Counted from the stretch's first letter, positions 53,301-61,635 are shown. The stretch is DNA of 64,000 nucleotides from Halopiger djelfimassiliensis (GCF_000455365.1 NZ_HG315685.1:25006-89005); one strand, 5' to 3'. The notes: generated by a model not told the origin, from the letters alone. Numbers and translations are program-made.

Positions 53301-54371
53301 CGAGGACGACCCCTTCCCGGAGGTGTAGACGGACCGTGGGGCGATATTTTGGATATATCCCAGCATCTGCGATTTTCCGGTCCCCGGGTCCCCTATAAGA
53401 AGCATATGTAAGTCCCCGCGAATCCGCGACCCGTCGGGCAACTGCTTGGTCACCCCGGAGAACAACTGGAGGATCATCGCGAGTTTCTCCTGCTCGTAGC
53501 CGTAGATGGAGGGAGCGATCGACGCGACCATCTGGTCGTAGATGTCGTCGCTCGAGGACAGCCGGACGATTTCCTCTTTGTCTTCGTCGGTGATGTCCAT
53601 GTCCTCGAACTGCTCTTCGTCGATATCGACGGCCATCCCCTCCATGTAGAAGTCGAAGACCGGTGATTTGTCCTGGCCGTCGCCCTGTTGCTCGAGTCGG
53701 AGGACGCCGGTCGCGGAGACGTGGTCGCCCGGCGTGACCTCGCCGGTGATGTCGTCCTCGACGTGGACGTCGAGCGATTGGGGCGTTTCGCCGCCGCGCA
53801 GGCCCTCGGGACTCTCCTGAATGCGGAGCTTCTGGGAGTCGACGAACTCGGACTGGTCGAAGTTTACCTTGAACGGCCCCTGTCGCTCACAGCCCTGACA
53901 CTCGTGGGGTTCCTGAAAGTCGCCGCTGGACTGGGGAACGCGGGTGAGGGTCCCACAGAGCTGGCATTCGAAGGCGGCTTCTTCGATCTTCGGGCGGACG
54001 TCGGTCGCTTTCCGGACGATCCCCCGGACCTGGACCAGCGAGTTCATATCGCGGGCGCGGATCTCCCGGATCTCGGGGGACTCGGTGTCGGGGAGGTTTC
54101 GAACCCGAACGTGGGCCTGCCCGAGGCTGACGTCGATCGGCAGGTCGTACAGTCGCAGCGCCTCTTCGGCGTAGCGCTGGAGCTGCTCGGGCTGGTTCAG
54201 GAAATCGTCGGCCAGATCGGGATCGTACCGATAGAGATCCTGCCAGTCGACGTGAAGCGAGCGCTGCTCGTTGGGATACTGTTGCGCAAGCTGTTTGATC
54301 TCGTTGTCGTAGTAGTTGCGGAAGAACTGCTCGAACGCGTCGACGAGTTCGGAATTTCCCGCTTGCGCCAT
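50343..54371 (-). CDS. mcm: MCM replicative helicase interrupted by an intein
   Basis: A 1342-residue precursor; the exteins add up to 700 residues, the usual size for archaeal MCM. The N-terminal part has the zinc motif ECQLCGTLTRV...ECQGCE and an OB fold. The AAA+ core has Walker A IGDPGTGKSQM (near 325), Walker B AAVDELDKM (just before the intein), and the arginine-finger segment SRFDLIFTVTD. A winged-helix region follows at the C-terminus (LKQLISDIEEEYDEG, then HSKAEHEIENLKQKGEVYEP). After splicing, MR joins SEDRSAMHEAL. MCM unwinds DNA at forks as a hexamer and is essential, so splicing must be efficient. Confidence 0.97.
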   Translation of the reverse strand: MAQAGNSELVDAFEQFFRNYYDNEIKQLAQQYPNEQRSLHVDWQDLYRYDPDLADDFLNQPEQLQRYAEEALRLYDLPIDVSLGQAHVRVRNLPDTESPEIREIRARDMNSLVQVRGIVRKATDVRPKIEEAAFECQLCGTLTRVPQSSGDFQEPHECQGCERQGPFKVNFDQSEFVDSQKLRIQESPEGLRGGETPQSLDVHVEDDITGEVTPGDHVSATGVLRLEQQGDGQDKSPVFDFYMEGMAVDIDEEQFEDMDITDEDKEEIVRLSSSDDIYDQMVASIAPSIYGYEQEKLAMILQLFSGVTKQLPDGSRIRGDLHMLLIGDPGTGKSQMLGYIQNIAPRSVYTSGKGSSSAGLTAAAVRDDFGDGQQWTLEAGALVLADQGIAAVDELDKMRCVTGDTLVHTDNEIKPIRELAYDAIRDGSIEELENGRTIRNVDAAVWTMAEDGTIVKRDVLAIHEYDSPDELREINLESGEQLTTTADHPFFVLDEGERVERQAQNLNEGDWVFVPGTIPAEVTDGGVSVLPSHSSELETSHLDPSHGAILGYLTGDGNVFYDRGEGVYGFRFTNKEEELLTDFEEACTDAFDTQPVRHPSEQRDDGVGTVRVHGKEYVDELLDSGANLENYDGKRLPDAVTGASRETKAAFVRALADSEGTVGDRAVEISSSSYELLLGTKMLLLEFGISSQIQMRTRDGKRDLFVLAITSDESLEAFQRHIGFTLERKQRALGRACERTTGARTIVDVLPECGELFEQARGALRLHQSECGLENDSTYCNFENGDANASIRLSKRILEAFDDRRTEATEHYDELATETSWNRLAELRERYHISQREVAAEMSVSQQQLSARWGERSELRERVRNRIRDLLETPAAVDLEPLRELVEGDVKWRRVETVRRVDSREHTETRVHVLEQRLADEIGTKTVDTVRKQARSLIESEESAETWEELRDRLEAYGISFQQVAAEMDVAESTVSRWFSGDVDVGNFDTVRSVCEELLDAKRHRVSALLEEIERRDQPRVYDLTVEGTHNFIANGMVVHNSEDRSAMHEALEQQKISVSKAGINATLKSRCSLLGAANPKYGRFDHYEPISEQIDLEPALISRFDLIFTVTDQPDEEKDKNLAEHIITTNYAGELTTQREQMNQIDVSQSEIDEMTDQVDPEIDSELLRKYIAYAKQNCHPRMTEAAREAIRDFYVDLRSKGTDEDAAVPVTARKLEALVRLSEASARVRLSDTVEEADANRVIEIVRSCLQDIGVDPETGEFDADIVEAGTSKSQRDRIKNLKQLISDIEEEYDEGAPVDIVLERAEEVGMDHSKAEHEIENLKQKGEVYEPSTGNLRTT
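51249..53174 (-). other. MCM intein with homing-endonuclease and two HTH units
   Basis: It covers precursor residues 400-1041, 642 residues. It starts with Cys1 (CVTGDTLVHTDNEIKPIREL) and has block B TTTADHPFFVLDEGE. The DOD endonuclease has GAILGYLTGDGNVFYDRG and FVRALADSEGTVGDRAV; both catalytic Asp positions are present, so activity is possible. Two helix-turn-helix units follow: YHISQREVAAEMSVSQQQLS near intein residue 430 and YGISFQQVAAEMDVAESTVS near 555. The C-terminal end has VYDLTVEGTHNFIAN and terminal His-Asn before Ser. The large size comes from the HTH region. Confidence 0.93.
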
Positions 54372-54546
54372 TGCACCCTGCTAGGGCCGCCATCGGGTAT
54401 AAATGATTGCAAAGCGGGGCGAAACTGATTTCCCCGTTCCTACTCGCAGTCAGCGGTCACAGCCGTCGTTCGGTTCGAACACGGATCGATTCCGGGCCAC
54501 GGTCGAACCGGCCGCTCGAAACCGCCGTTGGTCCCGGGGAGCCGAG

Positions 54547-54711
54547 ATGCACACGCCGTCCCCGTTTGATCCCTGCCGTCAGTTCCCGTGGCCACACCGG
54601 TGGTTCGTTCTCATCGGGTATGTCGGTGTGGCCAATTTCTTTTGGTACTGGTGGCTGAATAGCTGGCTCCCTGATCTATTCGGTCTCGAACCCCTGTCGT
54701 CGGCCCCTTGA
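54547..54711 (+). CDS. Small single-helix membrane protein (54 aa)
   Basis: MHTPSPFDPCRQFPWPHRWF and then LIGYVGVANFFWYWWLNSWL, ending in a short loop. The aromatic-rich helix is characteristic of a membrane segment. ATG 54547 is the likely start because the longer frame upstream has no protein character. Role unknown. Confidence 0.45.
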   Translation: MHTPSPFDPCRQFPWPHRWFVLIGYVGVANFFWYWWLNSWLPDLFGLEPLSSAP

Positions 54712-54840
54712 AGGGGTCCGAAACATCACACCGCTCGCTGCGATGTCCCTCGTGCCGTTGTGATGCCGATCACAACAACCGTGTTGTCGCTCGCATGCTC
54801 ACCGTAGTCCTTTGACAGCCGTCCCCGAAACTGACTCTCC

Positions 54841-55059
54841 ATGGCTGATTCCGACGAGACTGCTGATGACGAGCGACATCGAACGATCGCCGCGTGTACC
54901 TCCTGTGGGGCGCTGTATGCAGCGCTCGAGGTTTCGGACGGCTCCTACCTACCGATCGGACGGCGCGACGGCTGCCAGTGTGGCGGGACGGCGTTCGATC
55001 CCGTCGAGGGGGCGCTCCTAGACTCGGCGACTGAGCCAGGGAACGCGGACGACGACTGA
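54841..55059 (+). CDS. Small zinc-finger-like protein (72 aa)
   Basis: Four cysteines in the spacing CTSCGAL ... DGCQCGG form a probable zinc ribbon (C-x2-C ... C-x-C). The N- and C-termini are acidic and probably disordered. Such small zinc proteins are abundant in haloarchaea and some act in stress or motility regulation; no role can be given here. Confidence 0.65.
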   Translation: MADSDETADDERHRTIAACTSCGALYAALEVSDGSYLPIGRRDGCQCGGTAFDPVEGALLDSATEPGNADDD

Positions 55060-55149
55060 GTGCCGTTCGCGTGGCAGAACAGCTCGAATCGCTGGCAGTA
55101 ACCCAGATGACAATTACCGGACTGAACGCCGGTCGAGCGGCTAAAGTTC

Positions 55150-55296
55150 GTGGTCGCGTCTTTCGGTCGGGTGCCGCTTCTCGAGTGCCCTCCGTCCTCG
55201 GTCCGCTTGACGTTGGTCGGCTTTCTCTCCGGAGTCTCGAGTGTAGCGCTGGCCATCATTCAAGATATCGCACCCGCAGAACTCGAACACTGGTGA
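55150..55296 (+). CDS. Possible 48-residue membrane peptide with GTG start
   Basis: GTG 55150 to TGA 55294-55296 encodes a short N-terminus and then RLTLVGFLSGVSSVALAIIQ, a plausible membrane helix, ending PAELEHW. The frame is closed by a stop just upstream (about 55120), so it cannot be much longer. It may also be the tail of a decayed gene. This is the only structure I see in the 337 bp between the zinc-finger gene and the tRNA. Confidence 0.3.
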   Translation: MVASFGRVPLLECPPSSVRLTLVGFLSGVSSVALAIIQDIAPAELEHW

Positions 55297-55396
55297 CTCG
55301 AGTTCGACGACACGACTCACTGCCACCATCCTCAGTTACCAGATGGTAGCCGTGTCGGAGAAGCAACTATTCGGTCGAAAACCCGTATAAGAGGAT

Positions 55397-55468
55397 GGGA
55401 TCGCCCGGATTTGAACCGGGGTCACGGGCACCCAAGGCCCGAAGTATACCAAGCTAACCCACGATCCC
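55397..55468 (-). tRNA. tRNA-Pro (anticodon TGG)
   Basis: A 72-nt sequence folds as a tRNA on the minus strand. The acceptor stem is GGGATCG / CGATCCC. The anticodon stem is CGGGC / GCCCG with loop CTTGGGT, giving anticodon TGG (reads CCA, Pro). The T arm is CCCGG-TTCAAAT-CCGGG. The D arm is weak but has the GG of the loop. CCA is not encoded. No intron is visible. A TTTATG stretch upstream on the minus strand may be its TATA box. Confidence 0.95.
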
Positions 55469-55551
55469 GTACCCCTCCCTTCTGGGCGCAAGTCATAAAG
55501 GGTTTCGTTCCGGTCCGAACGGTTTTGTTCTCCGGTAGGGTAGTGTCGCGT

Positions 55552-55809
55552 ATGGGTACGGGACTCGAGATCCTCCTGTTAGTCCTCGTCCTTGCGGCCG
55601 TTCTGGGGGCGTCGTCGCTCGTCCAGACGGTCAGACCCCTCATCGTCAACGCGGTCGTCGGCCTGGTAGTGCTGTTTCTCGCGCAAGCGGTGTTCGGGCT
55701 CTCCGTGGCCGTCACGCCGGTCGCCCTCGCTATCGTCGCGATCGGCGGGTTCCCCGGGTCGGTACTGGTACTCCTGCTGTCGTTGTTTGGGGTTGCGTTC
55801 GTTCCCTGA
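55552..55809 (+). CDS. BofA-like small membrane protein
   Basis: An 85-residue protein almost entirely hydrophobic. It runs LEILLLVLVLAAVLGASSLV, RPLIVNAVVGLVVLFLAQAV and PVALAIVAIGGFPGSVLVLL, like haloarchaeal proteins annotated as pro-sigmaK processing inhibitor BofA family. The conserved NAVVGLVVL and GGFPGSVLVL segments support that. Archaea lack sigma-K, so the role is unknown. It is divergent from tRNA-Pro, 83 bp away. Confidence 0.65.
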   Translation: MGTGLEILLLVLVLAAVLGASSLVQTVRPLIVNAVVGLVVLFLAQAVFGLSVAVTPVALAIVAIGGFPGSVLVLLLSLFGVAFVP

Positions 55810-55880
55810 CCACGCCGCTGTCGACCCGGTGATCAGTCCCGCTCGTCGTCCCTGCCGGGGAGTCGACGGACCGCGTTCTC

Positions 55881-56159
55881 TCACCCGTCTTTGGCTGCCT
55901 GTCCGGGATCAGCGAACGGATCGTCCGTGATATCGTCAGTTGTCCCGCGGCGAGCGTGCCCGTCGCTGTCGGTCATCGTCCGCCACAGACCGACTGCCGT
56001 CGCGGCCACCAACAGCGCAATCACGAATGCGAACAGGACACTGGCACCATTATCGAGGGGGAGCGCCACGAAGAGCAGGACTACCAGAAGCGAAGCCAGC
56101 TGGAGTACGTAGAGGACTGGACTGCGGAAGCCGCTCAAAAACGCGCTAGCTCGCTCCAT
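55881..56159 (-). CDS. Hypothetical two-helix membrane protein (92 aa)
   Basis: Two hydrophobic helices, VLYVLQLASLLVVLLFVALP and FAFVIALLVAATAVGLWRTM, with a short loop and an acidic cytoplasmic tail (DDITDDPFADPGQAAKDG). No family is recognised. It lies 56 bp after the helicase gene on the same strand. Confidence 0.6.
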   Translation of the reverse strand: MERASAFLSGFRSPVLYVLQLASLLVVLLFVALPLDNGASVLFAFVIALLVAATAVGLWRTMTDSDGHARRGTTDDITDDPFADPGQAAKDG

Positions 56160-56215
56160 CGTTTGTTACCCACTCGAATCGAAGGTGAATCGTTCGTGAT
56201 AGTGGCTGTCGTCCC

Positions 56216-58282
56216 TTAGAGGTCCGCGTCCCGAAGCTCGAGATCCGCGATTAGCTCGTAAGGGTGGGCGTCCTTGCGGATGCCATCCAACAGTACAAAG
56301 GCCTCGTCAGGGTCGAGAAAGTGTTCGGTGATGACCCGGCCAAGCGGCGTCGGATCGAAGCCGTCGATGAACTCGTACTGCAGCAGCTTTCCGATGGCGT
56401 GTTTGGTCGGGATCTCGCCGAGCATCCGGTCGTTGAGCGCCTTCGCGGCCTTGCCGCCGACGGTGACGTTCGCGAGCGTCTCCTCGATCGCGGCCCCCTC
56501 GTCGTAGTGGGTCATCACCGACTCCATCTCGCCTTTGAGAAGTTTGAACGCGACCTCGTCCTCGGTCATCTCCATCGAGTTGTGATACGAGCAGTCGGGT
56601 TCGACCAGCACGTACACTTTTCCCTTGTCGTGGTAATCGGGCCGGCCCGCGCGGCCGAGCATCTGGTGGAACTCCTGGACGGAGAGCCACTCGATACCCA
56701 TCGCCAGCGAGTCGAAGATGACCTGCGAGGCGGGGAAGTCGACCCCCGCTGCGAGCGCGGCCGTCGTCACGACCGCGGACAGTTCCTGGTCGCCGAACTG
56801 CCGTTCGACCGTTTTCCGGCGTTTGTAATCGAGCCCGGCGTGATACGGCGCGGCCGAGTACTCGAGTTTCCGCGAGATCTCGTGACACCGCCGCCGGGAG
56901 TTGGTGAAGATGATCGTCTGTCCCCGGTAGCCTTTGGAGGACTCGGTATCGAACTCGCGTTTGACGAGTTTGTTCTCGATGCGGACCTTCTCTTGCCCGT
57001 CGGCGAAGGTGACGTGGCGTTCGATCGGCACCGGCCGCTCCTCGAACTCGATGAGTTTCGCCTCGAGTGCTTCGGTCAGTTGCTCGGGGTTGCCGACGGT
57101 CGCCGAGAGGTAGACCCACTGTGCGCCCTGATAGTCGTCCCGGCGGCTCGCGCGCTGTTCACAGGTGTATTTCAGCCGGGAGATCAATCCGTCGAGGCGG
57201 TGGCCCCGTTCGTCCTCCTTCAGGGTGTGGACCTCGTCGATGACGACGGTCCCGATGTCGCCCATGTCCTTGCCGGTCCGCAGGGCGTGATCGATCCCCT
57301 CGTAGGTGCCGACGATGACGTCGGCGTTGGGGTCGAACTGTTCGCCCTCGTCGGCGATTCGACTCGCCCCGACGCGGATGGAGACGTCGACGAGGTGGCC
57401 GTACTCGTCCTGAAAGTCCTCGTACTTCTGATTGGCAAGCGCAACCAGCGGCACGAGAAAGAGCATCTTCCCCTTGCCGTTTAGCACGCGGTTGATGCCG
57501 GCCATCTCGCCGACGAGCGTTTTGCCGGTCGCGGTCGCCGAGACGACGAGTTGGTCGTCCCCGTCGAACAGGCCGTTCTCGACCGAGAGGCTCTGGACCG
57601 GCAACAGCGTCTCGAATCGGTCCTCGAGCAGGCCCTGCAGGCCCGGATGCAGGCGCAACGAGTCAACGCGAACGGGGTCGACCTCGTCGGTCGTCGCCGA
57701 GATCGTATCGAACTTGGTGAGGTCGGGATCGAGCTGGCCCTGCAGGAGGTTGACGATCCGCTCCAAGTCCTGGACCTCGAGCATGAGCTCCTCCAGCCGC
57801 TCTTTTGCGGCTCCCGTCACTTCGCCGCCGCCGGTAAAGGAAAGCTGGCGCTCGAGTTCCTGACGGGCGCAGTCCCGGCAGATCCAGTCCCGGTCGTCTT
57901 TGACCGCGGTGTCGGTCGTGATCGGGGAGTACCGGCCCGCCGAGGCACAGTACCGACAGGTGCGGACGGTCTTTGCCTTGTCGTCGAGCTGGTACCCCTC
58001 GAGCATCGCCGTCAGTTCGCGACGCGCCGCGGGCGAGGTCTGCTCGGAGATGCGAATCCGTTCGGCTCGTCGGGCCAGTTCGACGAACTCGTCGGGTTGG
58101 CGGGGCTCCTCGCTCGAGCCCTGTTTGAGCCGGAATTTGGCGGGCCGTGGCCCGGCCGTCGTTTCCGAGAGGACGAGTTTCGCCCGGAACAGCCGTTCGC
58201 CGTCACGTCGAACGACGACGAGGTAATCGTCGCCCGTCTCGTGACAGAAGATCGTTTCGACCTGCTGGACCTGCTTCGACAC
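56216..58282 (-). CDS. DEAD/DEAH-box helicase with N-terminal zinc-ribbon domain
   Basis: A 688-residue protein. The N-terminal part (about 1-175) is a beta-rich domain with a zinc ribbon: CRYCASAGRYS ... WICRDCARQE. It is followed by a coiled coil. The helicase core has SATATGKTLVGEMAG (Walker A), VVIDEVHTL (DEVH), VYLSATVGN, TIIFTNSRRRCHEI, AALAAGVDFPASQVIFDS and QMLGRAGRPDYHDKG. This is the Ski2/Hel308-like group in its motifs, but the N-terminal zinc part is not in Hel308. ATG is lacking near the family start, and GTG 58282 (VSKQVQQVETIF) fits best. Function in DNA repair or RNA turnover is open. Confidence 0.82.
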   Translation of the reverse strand: MSKQVQQVETIFCHETGDDYLVVVRRDGERLFRAKLVLSETTAGPRPAKFRLKQGSSEEPRQPDEFVELARRAERIRISEQTSPAARRELTAMLEGYQLDDKAKTVRTCRYCASAGRYSPITTDTAVKDDRDWICRDCARQELERQLSFTGGGEVTGAAKERLEELMLEVQDLERIVNLLQGQLDPDLTKFDTISATTDEVDPVRVDSLRLHPGLQGLLEDRFETLLPVQSLSVENGLFDGDDQLVVSATATGKTLVGEMAGINRVLNGKGKMLFLVPLVALANQKYEDFQDEYGHLVDVSIRVGASRIADEGEQFDPNADVIVGTYEGIDHALRTGKDMGDIGTVVIDEVHTLKEDERGHRLDGLISRLKYTCEQRASRRDDYQGAQWVYLSATVGNPEQLTEALEAKLIEFEERPVPIERHVTFADGQEKVRIENKLVKREFDTESSKGYRGQTIIFTNSRRRCHEISRKLEYSAAPYHAGLDYKRRKTVERQFGDQELSAVVTTAALAAGVDFPASQVIFDSLAMGIEWLSVQEFHQMLGRAGRPDYHDKGKVYVLVEPDCSYHNSMEMTEDEVAFKLLKGEMESVMTHYDEGAAIEETLANVTVGGKAAKALNDRMLGEIPTKHAIGKLLQYEFIDGFDPTPLGRVITEHFLDPDEAFVLLDGIRKDAHPYELIADLELRDADL

Positions 58283-58399
58283 GACGGCGACTATGGGCGG
58301 CCGGTATTTCAGCGGTTCGGACTGGGTCGCCCCCCGTATCGACCCGGAGGGGTCTCCGATCAAGTCGACGCCCGCGCGTTCTCGAACGGGCTGAGTGGC

Positions 58400-59527
58400 C
58401 TATATATCGCCGTTGACGATATTGCCGACGCGCTCGCGGTCGAAGAGTTGTTCATCGACGCCGTAGACCTGCCGGGCTGCCCGCTCCGTGAGAACGAGGT
58501 TCGCGATCGGGCCTTGGTGAAGCGGTCCGCCGCGGTAGACGTCGCCGTTCTTGACGGCGGTCAGTTCGCTGGCGACGTTGTGGTTTTCCATGTACGAGAC
58601 GACGGTGTCGCGGAACTCCGCCGCCGTCTTGTCCTCGTGGCCGCGGATCAACAGGACGTCCGGATCGATTTCCAACAACAGTTCGTAGTCGACCCGGGAA
58701 CGACCGGCGTGGAAGTCCTCGACGTCCGCCGTCGCGAAGGCGTCCTCGACGCCCAGATCCCGCCACTGCTTGAAGCTCGTCCCTTCGTCGATGAGATACG
58801 GCGAGAATTCGTCGGGTTCGGCTTTCGGCTGGGGCCACATGATCGCGACCGACGGGCGCTCTTCTTCCGGCGGAACGATCTCGTCGATCTCGTCCTGGAA
58901 CTCCTCGTGGAGCGTCTCGAAGGCCTCGTAGCGCTCCGTCTCCTGAAAGAGCTCCGATAGCTTTTCGAAGGCCTCGTACAGCGTGAGGTAATCGTAATCG
59001 TGCCAGTTGTACCCGCGAGAGAAGATGCTGTTGCCGAAGAAGGGCGTCCCCGTCGCCTCTATCTGTTCGATGTCGGATTTGTCCCAGTGATCGGTTCGCC
59101 CGATGATGAAGTTCGGGTCCATGACGAACACGTCGACGTTCCCGCTCAACTCGATGAACTCCTCGGGGGTCAGATCGTCGTCCCAGAGCGAGTCTATTTC
59201 GGCCGCCTCCTTGTCGACGCTTACGTCGGGGATGTCGTCGTAGTACTGGGTGTGGTAGCGTTGGGTGAGGTAGAGGGCTTCGGGTGGGTCCTGGCCCAGC
59301 GCAATACCCATATCAGCCCAGGTACCGTTGTTTGCCGCCCACGTTTCCGGAACTGAATCGAACTCGACGGTGCCGACCGGCTCCATCGTCACGGAGTAGC
59401 TGCCGGTCGTTCCGTTCTCGTCGCCGGACCCGCCGTCCATTATACAGCCGGCACCCGCCCCAGACACGGCGACCACTGCACCGGCTTTCAGTAGCTGTCG
59501 TCTCGTCGAACTCCGTTCGCGGCTCAT
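58400..59527 (-). CDS. Iron-siderophore ABC substrate-binding Tat lipoprotein
   Basis: A 375-residue protein. The N-terminus has STRRQLLKAGAVVAVSGAGA and the lipobox cysteine at 28 (AGAGC). The mature fold is a type III periplasmic-binding protein: VPETWAANNGTWADMGIALG, VDVFVMDPNFIIGRTDHWDK, DPDVLLIRGHEDKTA and GPIANLVLTERAARQVYGVD. It binds a ferric siderophore or similar iron complex. An iron-box-like dyad lies 4 bp before its ATG. The permease and ATPase genes are just upstream on the same strand. Confidence 0.9.
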   Translation of the reverse strand: MSRERSSTRRQLLKAGAVVAVSGAGAGCIMDGGSGDENGTTGSYSVTMEPVGTVEFDSVPETWAANNGTWADMGIALGQDPPEALYLTQRYHTQYYDDIPDVSVDKEAAEIDSLWDDDLTPEEFIELSGNVDVFVMDPNFIIGRTDHWDKSDIEQIEATGTPFFGNSIFSRGYNWHDYDYLTLYEAFEKLSELFQETERYEAFETLHEEFQDEIDEIVPPEEERPSVAIMWPQPKAEPDEFSPYLIDEGTSFKQWRDLGVEDAFATADVEDFHAGRSRVDYELLLEIDPDVLLIRGHEDKTAAEFRDTVVSYMENHNVASELTAVKNGDVYRGGPLHQGPIANLVLTERAARQVYGVDEQLFDRERVGNIVNGDI

Positions 59528-59531
59528 AGTC

Positions 59532-59547
59532 TTTAGGCCAACCTAAA
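59532..59547 (-). promoter_or_regulatory. Iron-box-like dyad upstream of the binding-protein gene
   Basis: TTTAGG-CCAA-CCTAAA on the plus strand; the arms are perfect. It lies 4 bp before the start codon and would cover the transcription start of a leaderless mRNA. The form resembles the DtxR/IdeR-type operators of iron regulators (TTAGG ... CCTAA). The identical half-sites occur at 61636-61651. Confidence 0.65.
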
Positions 59548-59574
59548 AGCTAAAAAGTCTTCTGAAACGGGCGC

Positions 59575-60522
59575 TCACGACGGATCTTTCGGGAGTGCCC
59601 GTTTCGGGAGGACCTGTAGCTCGGGTTCGTACTCGACGGTCGCCTCGACGTTGAAGACGTCCGCGAGCAACTGCTCGGTGACGATGTCTTCGGGCGGTCC
59701 CCAGTCGTACAGCTCTCCGTCCTGCATCGCCACCAGATAGTCCGCGAACCGCGCCGCCTGTGCGATATCGTGGAGGACCACGGCGACGGTGACGCCCTTT
59801 CGCTCGTTCAGCTGTCGGACCGTCTCCAGCACGCGGAACTGGTGATAGAGGTCGAGATACGTCGTCGGCTCGTCGAGCAAGAGCACGTCCGTCTCCTGTG
59901 CCAGCACCATCGCGATCCAGGCGAGCTGTTGCTGGCCGCCGCTTAGCTGCTCGAGTTCGGCGTTCCGGAGGTGGGTCACTCCGGCAAGCTCGAGTGCACG
60001 ATCGACCGCCTCGCGGTCCTCGTCGGTGACGCTTTCGAAGAACCCGCGGTGGGGATACCGGCCGTGGTAGGCGAGGTCTTCGACGGTAATACTTCCGAGG
60101 GAGTCGGTTTCCTGCGAGAGGATCCCGAGTTCGCGGGCGAGTTCCTTCTGGCCGAACGAGTGGATGTCTTTCCCCCGGAGCGTGACCGTTCCCGCCTCTG
60201 GCTCGAGTTGACTCGAGAGGGCTTTCAGGAGGGTACTCTTGCCGCTGCCGTTTGGGCCGACGAGCGCGGTCACTTCCCCTTCGGGAATATCAAGCCGCGC
60301 ACAGTCGACGATGGTTTCCTCCGCCGTCGGATAACTCAGTTCGAGGGCGTCGCCGACGAGCGCGCTGTCGACGGCGACCCCGTTGCTGTCGGTAAGCTGT
60401 GCCTCGGTCGGTGTGTCGGTTGCGGTCGGGTCCGGGTCCATCTCGCTGTCGGTCGATCGGTCGGCGTTCGGTTGACTGTGCGTCGGTCGTGTCCCCTCGA
60501 GTTCGCTGTTTTGTCCGCTCAT
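59575..60522 (-). CDS. Iron-siderophore ABC transporter ATPase
   Basis: A 315-residue ATPase of the FecE/FepC type. The first 55 residues are an acidic, Thr/Asp-rich extension. Walker A is LVGPNGSGKSTLLKALSSQL, the signature is LEQLSGGQQQLAWIAMVLAQ, Walker B is VLLLDEPTTYLDL, and the H-loop VVLHDIAQA. The start overlaps the permease stop (TGATG), so translation is coupled. It powers uptake by the FecCD-type permease. The end has a separate extension (YEPELQVLPKRALPKD). Confidence 0.93.
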   Translation of the reverse strand: MSGQNSELEGTRPTHSQPNADRSTDSEMDPDPTATDTPTEAQLTDSNGVAVDSALVGDALELSYPTAEETIVDCARLDIPEGEVTALVGPNGSGKSTLLKALSSQLEPEAGTVTLRGKDIHSFGQKELARELGILSQETDSLGSITVEDLAYHGRYPHRGFFESVTDEDREAVDRALELAGVTHLRNAELEQLSGGQQQLAWIAMVLAQETDVLLLDEPTTYLDLYHQFRVLETVRQLNERKGVTVAVVLHDIAQAARFADYLVAMQDGELYDWGPPEDIVTEQLLADVFNVEATVEYEPELQVLPKRALPKDPS

Positions 60523-61631
60523 CAGATCTCACCCATCGATTGCTGTTTGCGCATCAGATAGAGGAAGTACGGTCCGCCGATCAGTCCGGTGACGATCCCG
60601 ACGGGAAGCTGTGTGCTGCTCACCGCCAGGCGTGCACCGACGTCGGCCGTGACCATCAGTGCTGGCCCGGCGAACAGACAGCCGATCATCAACCGCCGGT
60701 AGTCGCTGCCCACGACGTTCCGGACGATGTGGGGAACGACGAGCCCGAAGAAGCTGACGATGCCGGCCACGGAGATGGCGACGCTCGCGGCCAGGATGGC
60801 GACCGCCGAGAGCAGAAAGCGCACTCGCTCGACGCGCATCCCGAGCGAGCGGGCGGTTTGCTCGCCGAGCAACAGGACGTTGAGTTGGCGCGCGCCCACG
60901 AGGGCGATCAGGATCGCCGCGGCGGCGGGCAACACCGAGATCCGGACTTCCTCCCAGCCGGTGCCGATCAACGATCCCGTCATCCAGGCGATCGCCGTCT
61001 GGACGACCCCGAGATCGTCGGCGAAGAAGAACAGCCCCCGTTGGATCGACTGGAACACCATGTTGACGATGACGCCCGCCAAAACGAGGCGGACGGGACT
61101 CGTTCCGCCTTTCCAGGCGATCCCGTAGACCAGGAGGAACGCGACCGTTCCACCCAGCGCAGCGATCAGCGGCAGGTACGGGGCGAGACCGCTGAAGACG
61201 ACCAGCGTCGCGAGTACCGCGAACCCGGCTCCGGAACTGACTCCCAGCACGAAAGGGCTTGCAAGTTCGTTTCGCGTTACGGCCTGAAAGATCGCCCCGG
61301 AGACGGCAAGGGTCGAACCGGCGATGATCGCTACGAACACCCGCGGGAGGCGGATGTTCCAGACGACGAGACTGTTGGGCTCCATCTCGGGGAGCTCAGC
61401 CCCGAGCAGGAACGACTTCCAGACGTCGATGTCGAACACCACGTCTGGGTTGAACACCGCTTGCCAGGCCTCGACGAACGTCATCGTGTACGGTCCGTAA
61501 CTGACCTGGACGAGTCCGGCGACGACGGTAATCACCGTACTCGCCAGACAAAACAGCAGCAACGTTCCGGTAACCCACCCCTCTCGATTCCGGGTCGTTG
61601 CATGTCCCCCGGCCGGTTGCGACCCTGCCAT
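60522..61631 (-). CDS. FecCD-type iron-siderophore ABC permease
   Basis: A 369-residue protein with about nine or ten membrane helices. The FecCD signature is present: NIRLPRVFVAIIAGSTLAVS, GAIFQAVTRNELASPFVLGV, SSGAGFAVLA, RLVLAGVIVNMVFQSIQRGL and SFFGLVVPHIVRNVVGSDYR. It is a single gene, so the permease is probably a homodimer, as in BtuC-type importers. It starts the operon, 4 bp after an iron-box-like dyad. The ATPase gene overlaps its stop by one base. Confidence 0.93.
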   Translation of the reverse strand: MAGSQPAGGHATTRNREGWVTGTLLLFCLASTVITVVAGLVQVSYGPYTMTFVEAWQAVFNPDVVFDIDVWKSFLLGAELPEMEPNSLVVWNIRLPRVFVAIIAGSTLAVSGAIFQAVTRNELASPFVLGVSSGAGFAVLATLVVFSGLAPYLPLIAALGGTVAFLLVYGIAWKGGTSPVRLVLAGVIVNMVFQSIQRGLFFFADDLGVVQTAIAWMTGSLIGTGWEEVRISVLPAAAAILIALVGARQLNVLLLGEQTARSLGMRVERVRFLLSAVAILAASVAISVAGIVSFFGLVVPHIVRNVVGSDYRRLMIGCLFAGPALMVTADVGARLAVSSTQLPVGIVTGLIGGPYFLYLMRKQQSMGEI

Positions 61632-61635
61632 TTGC

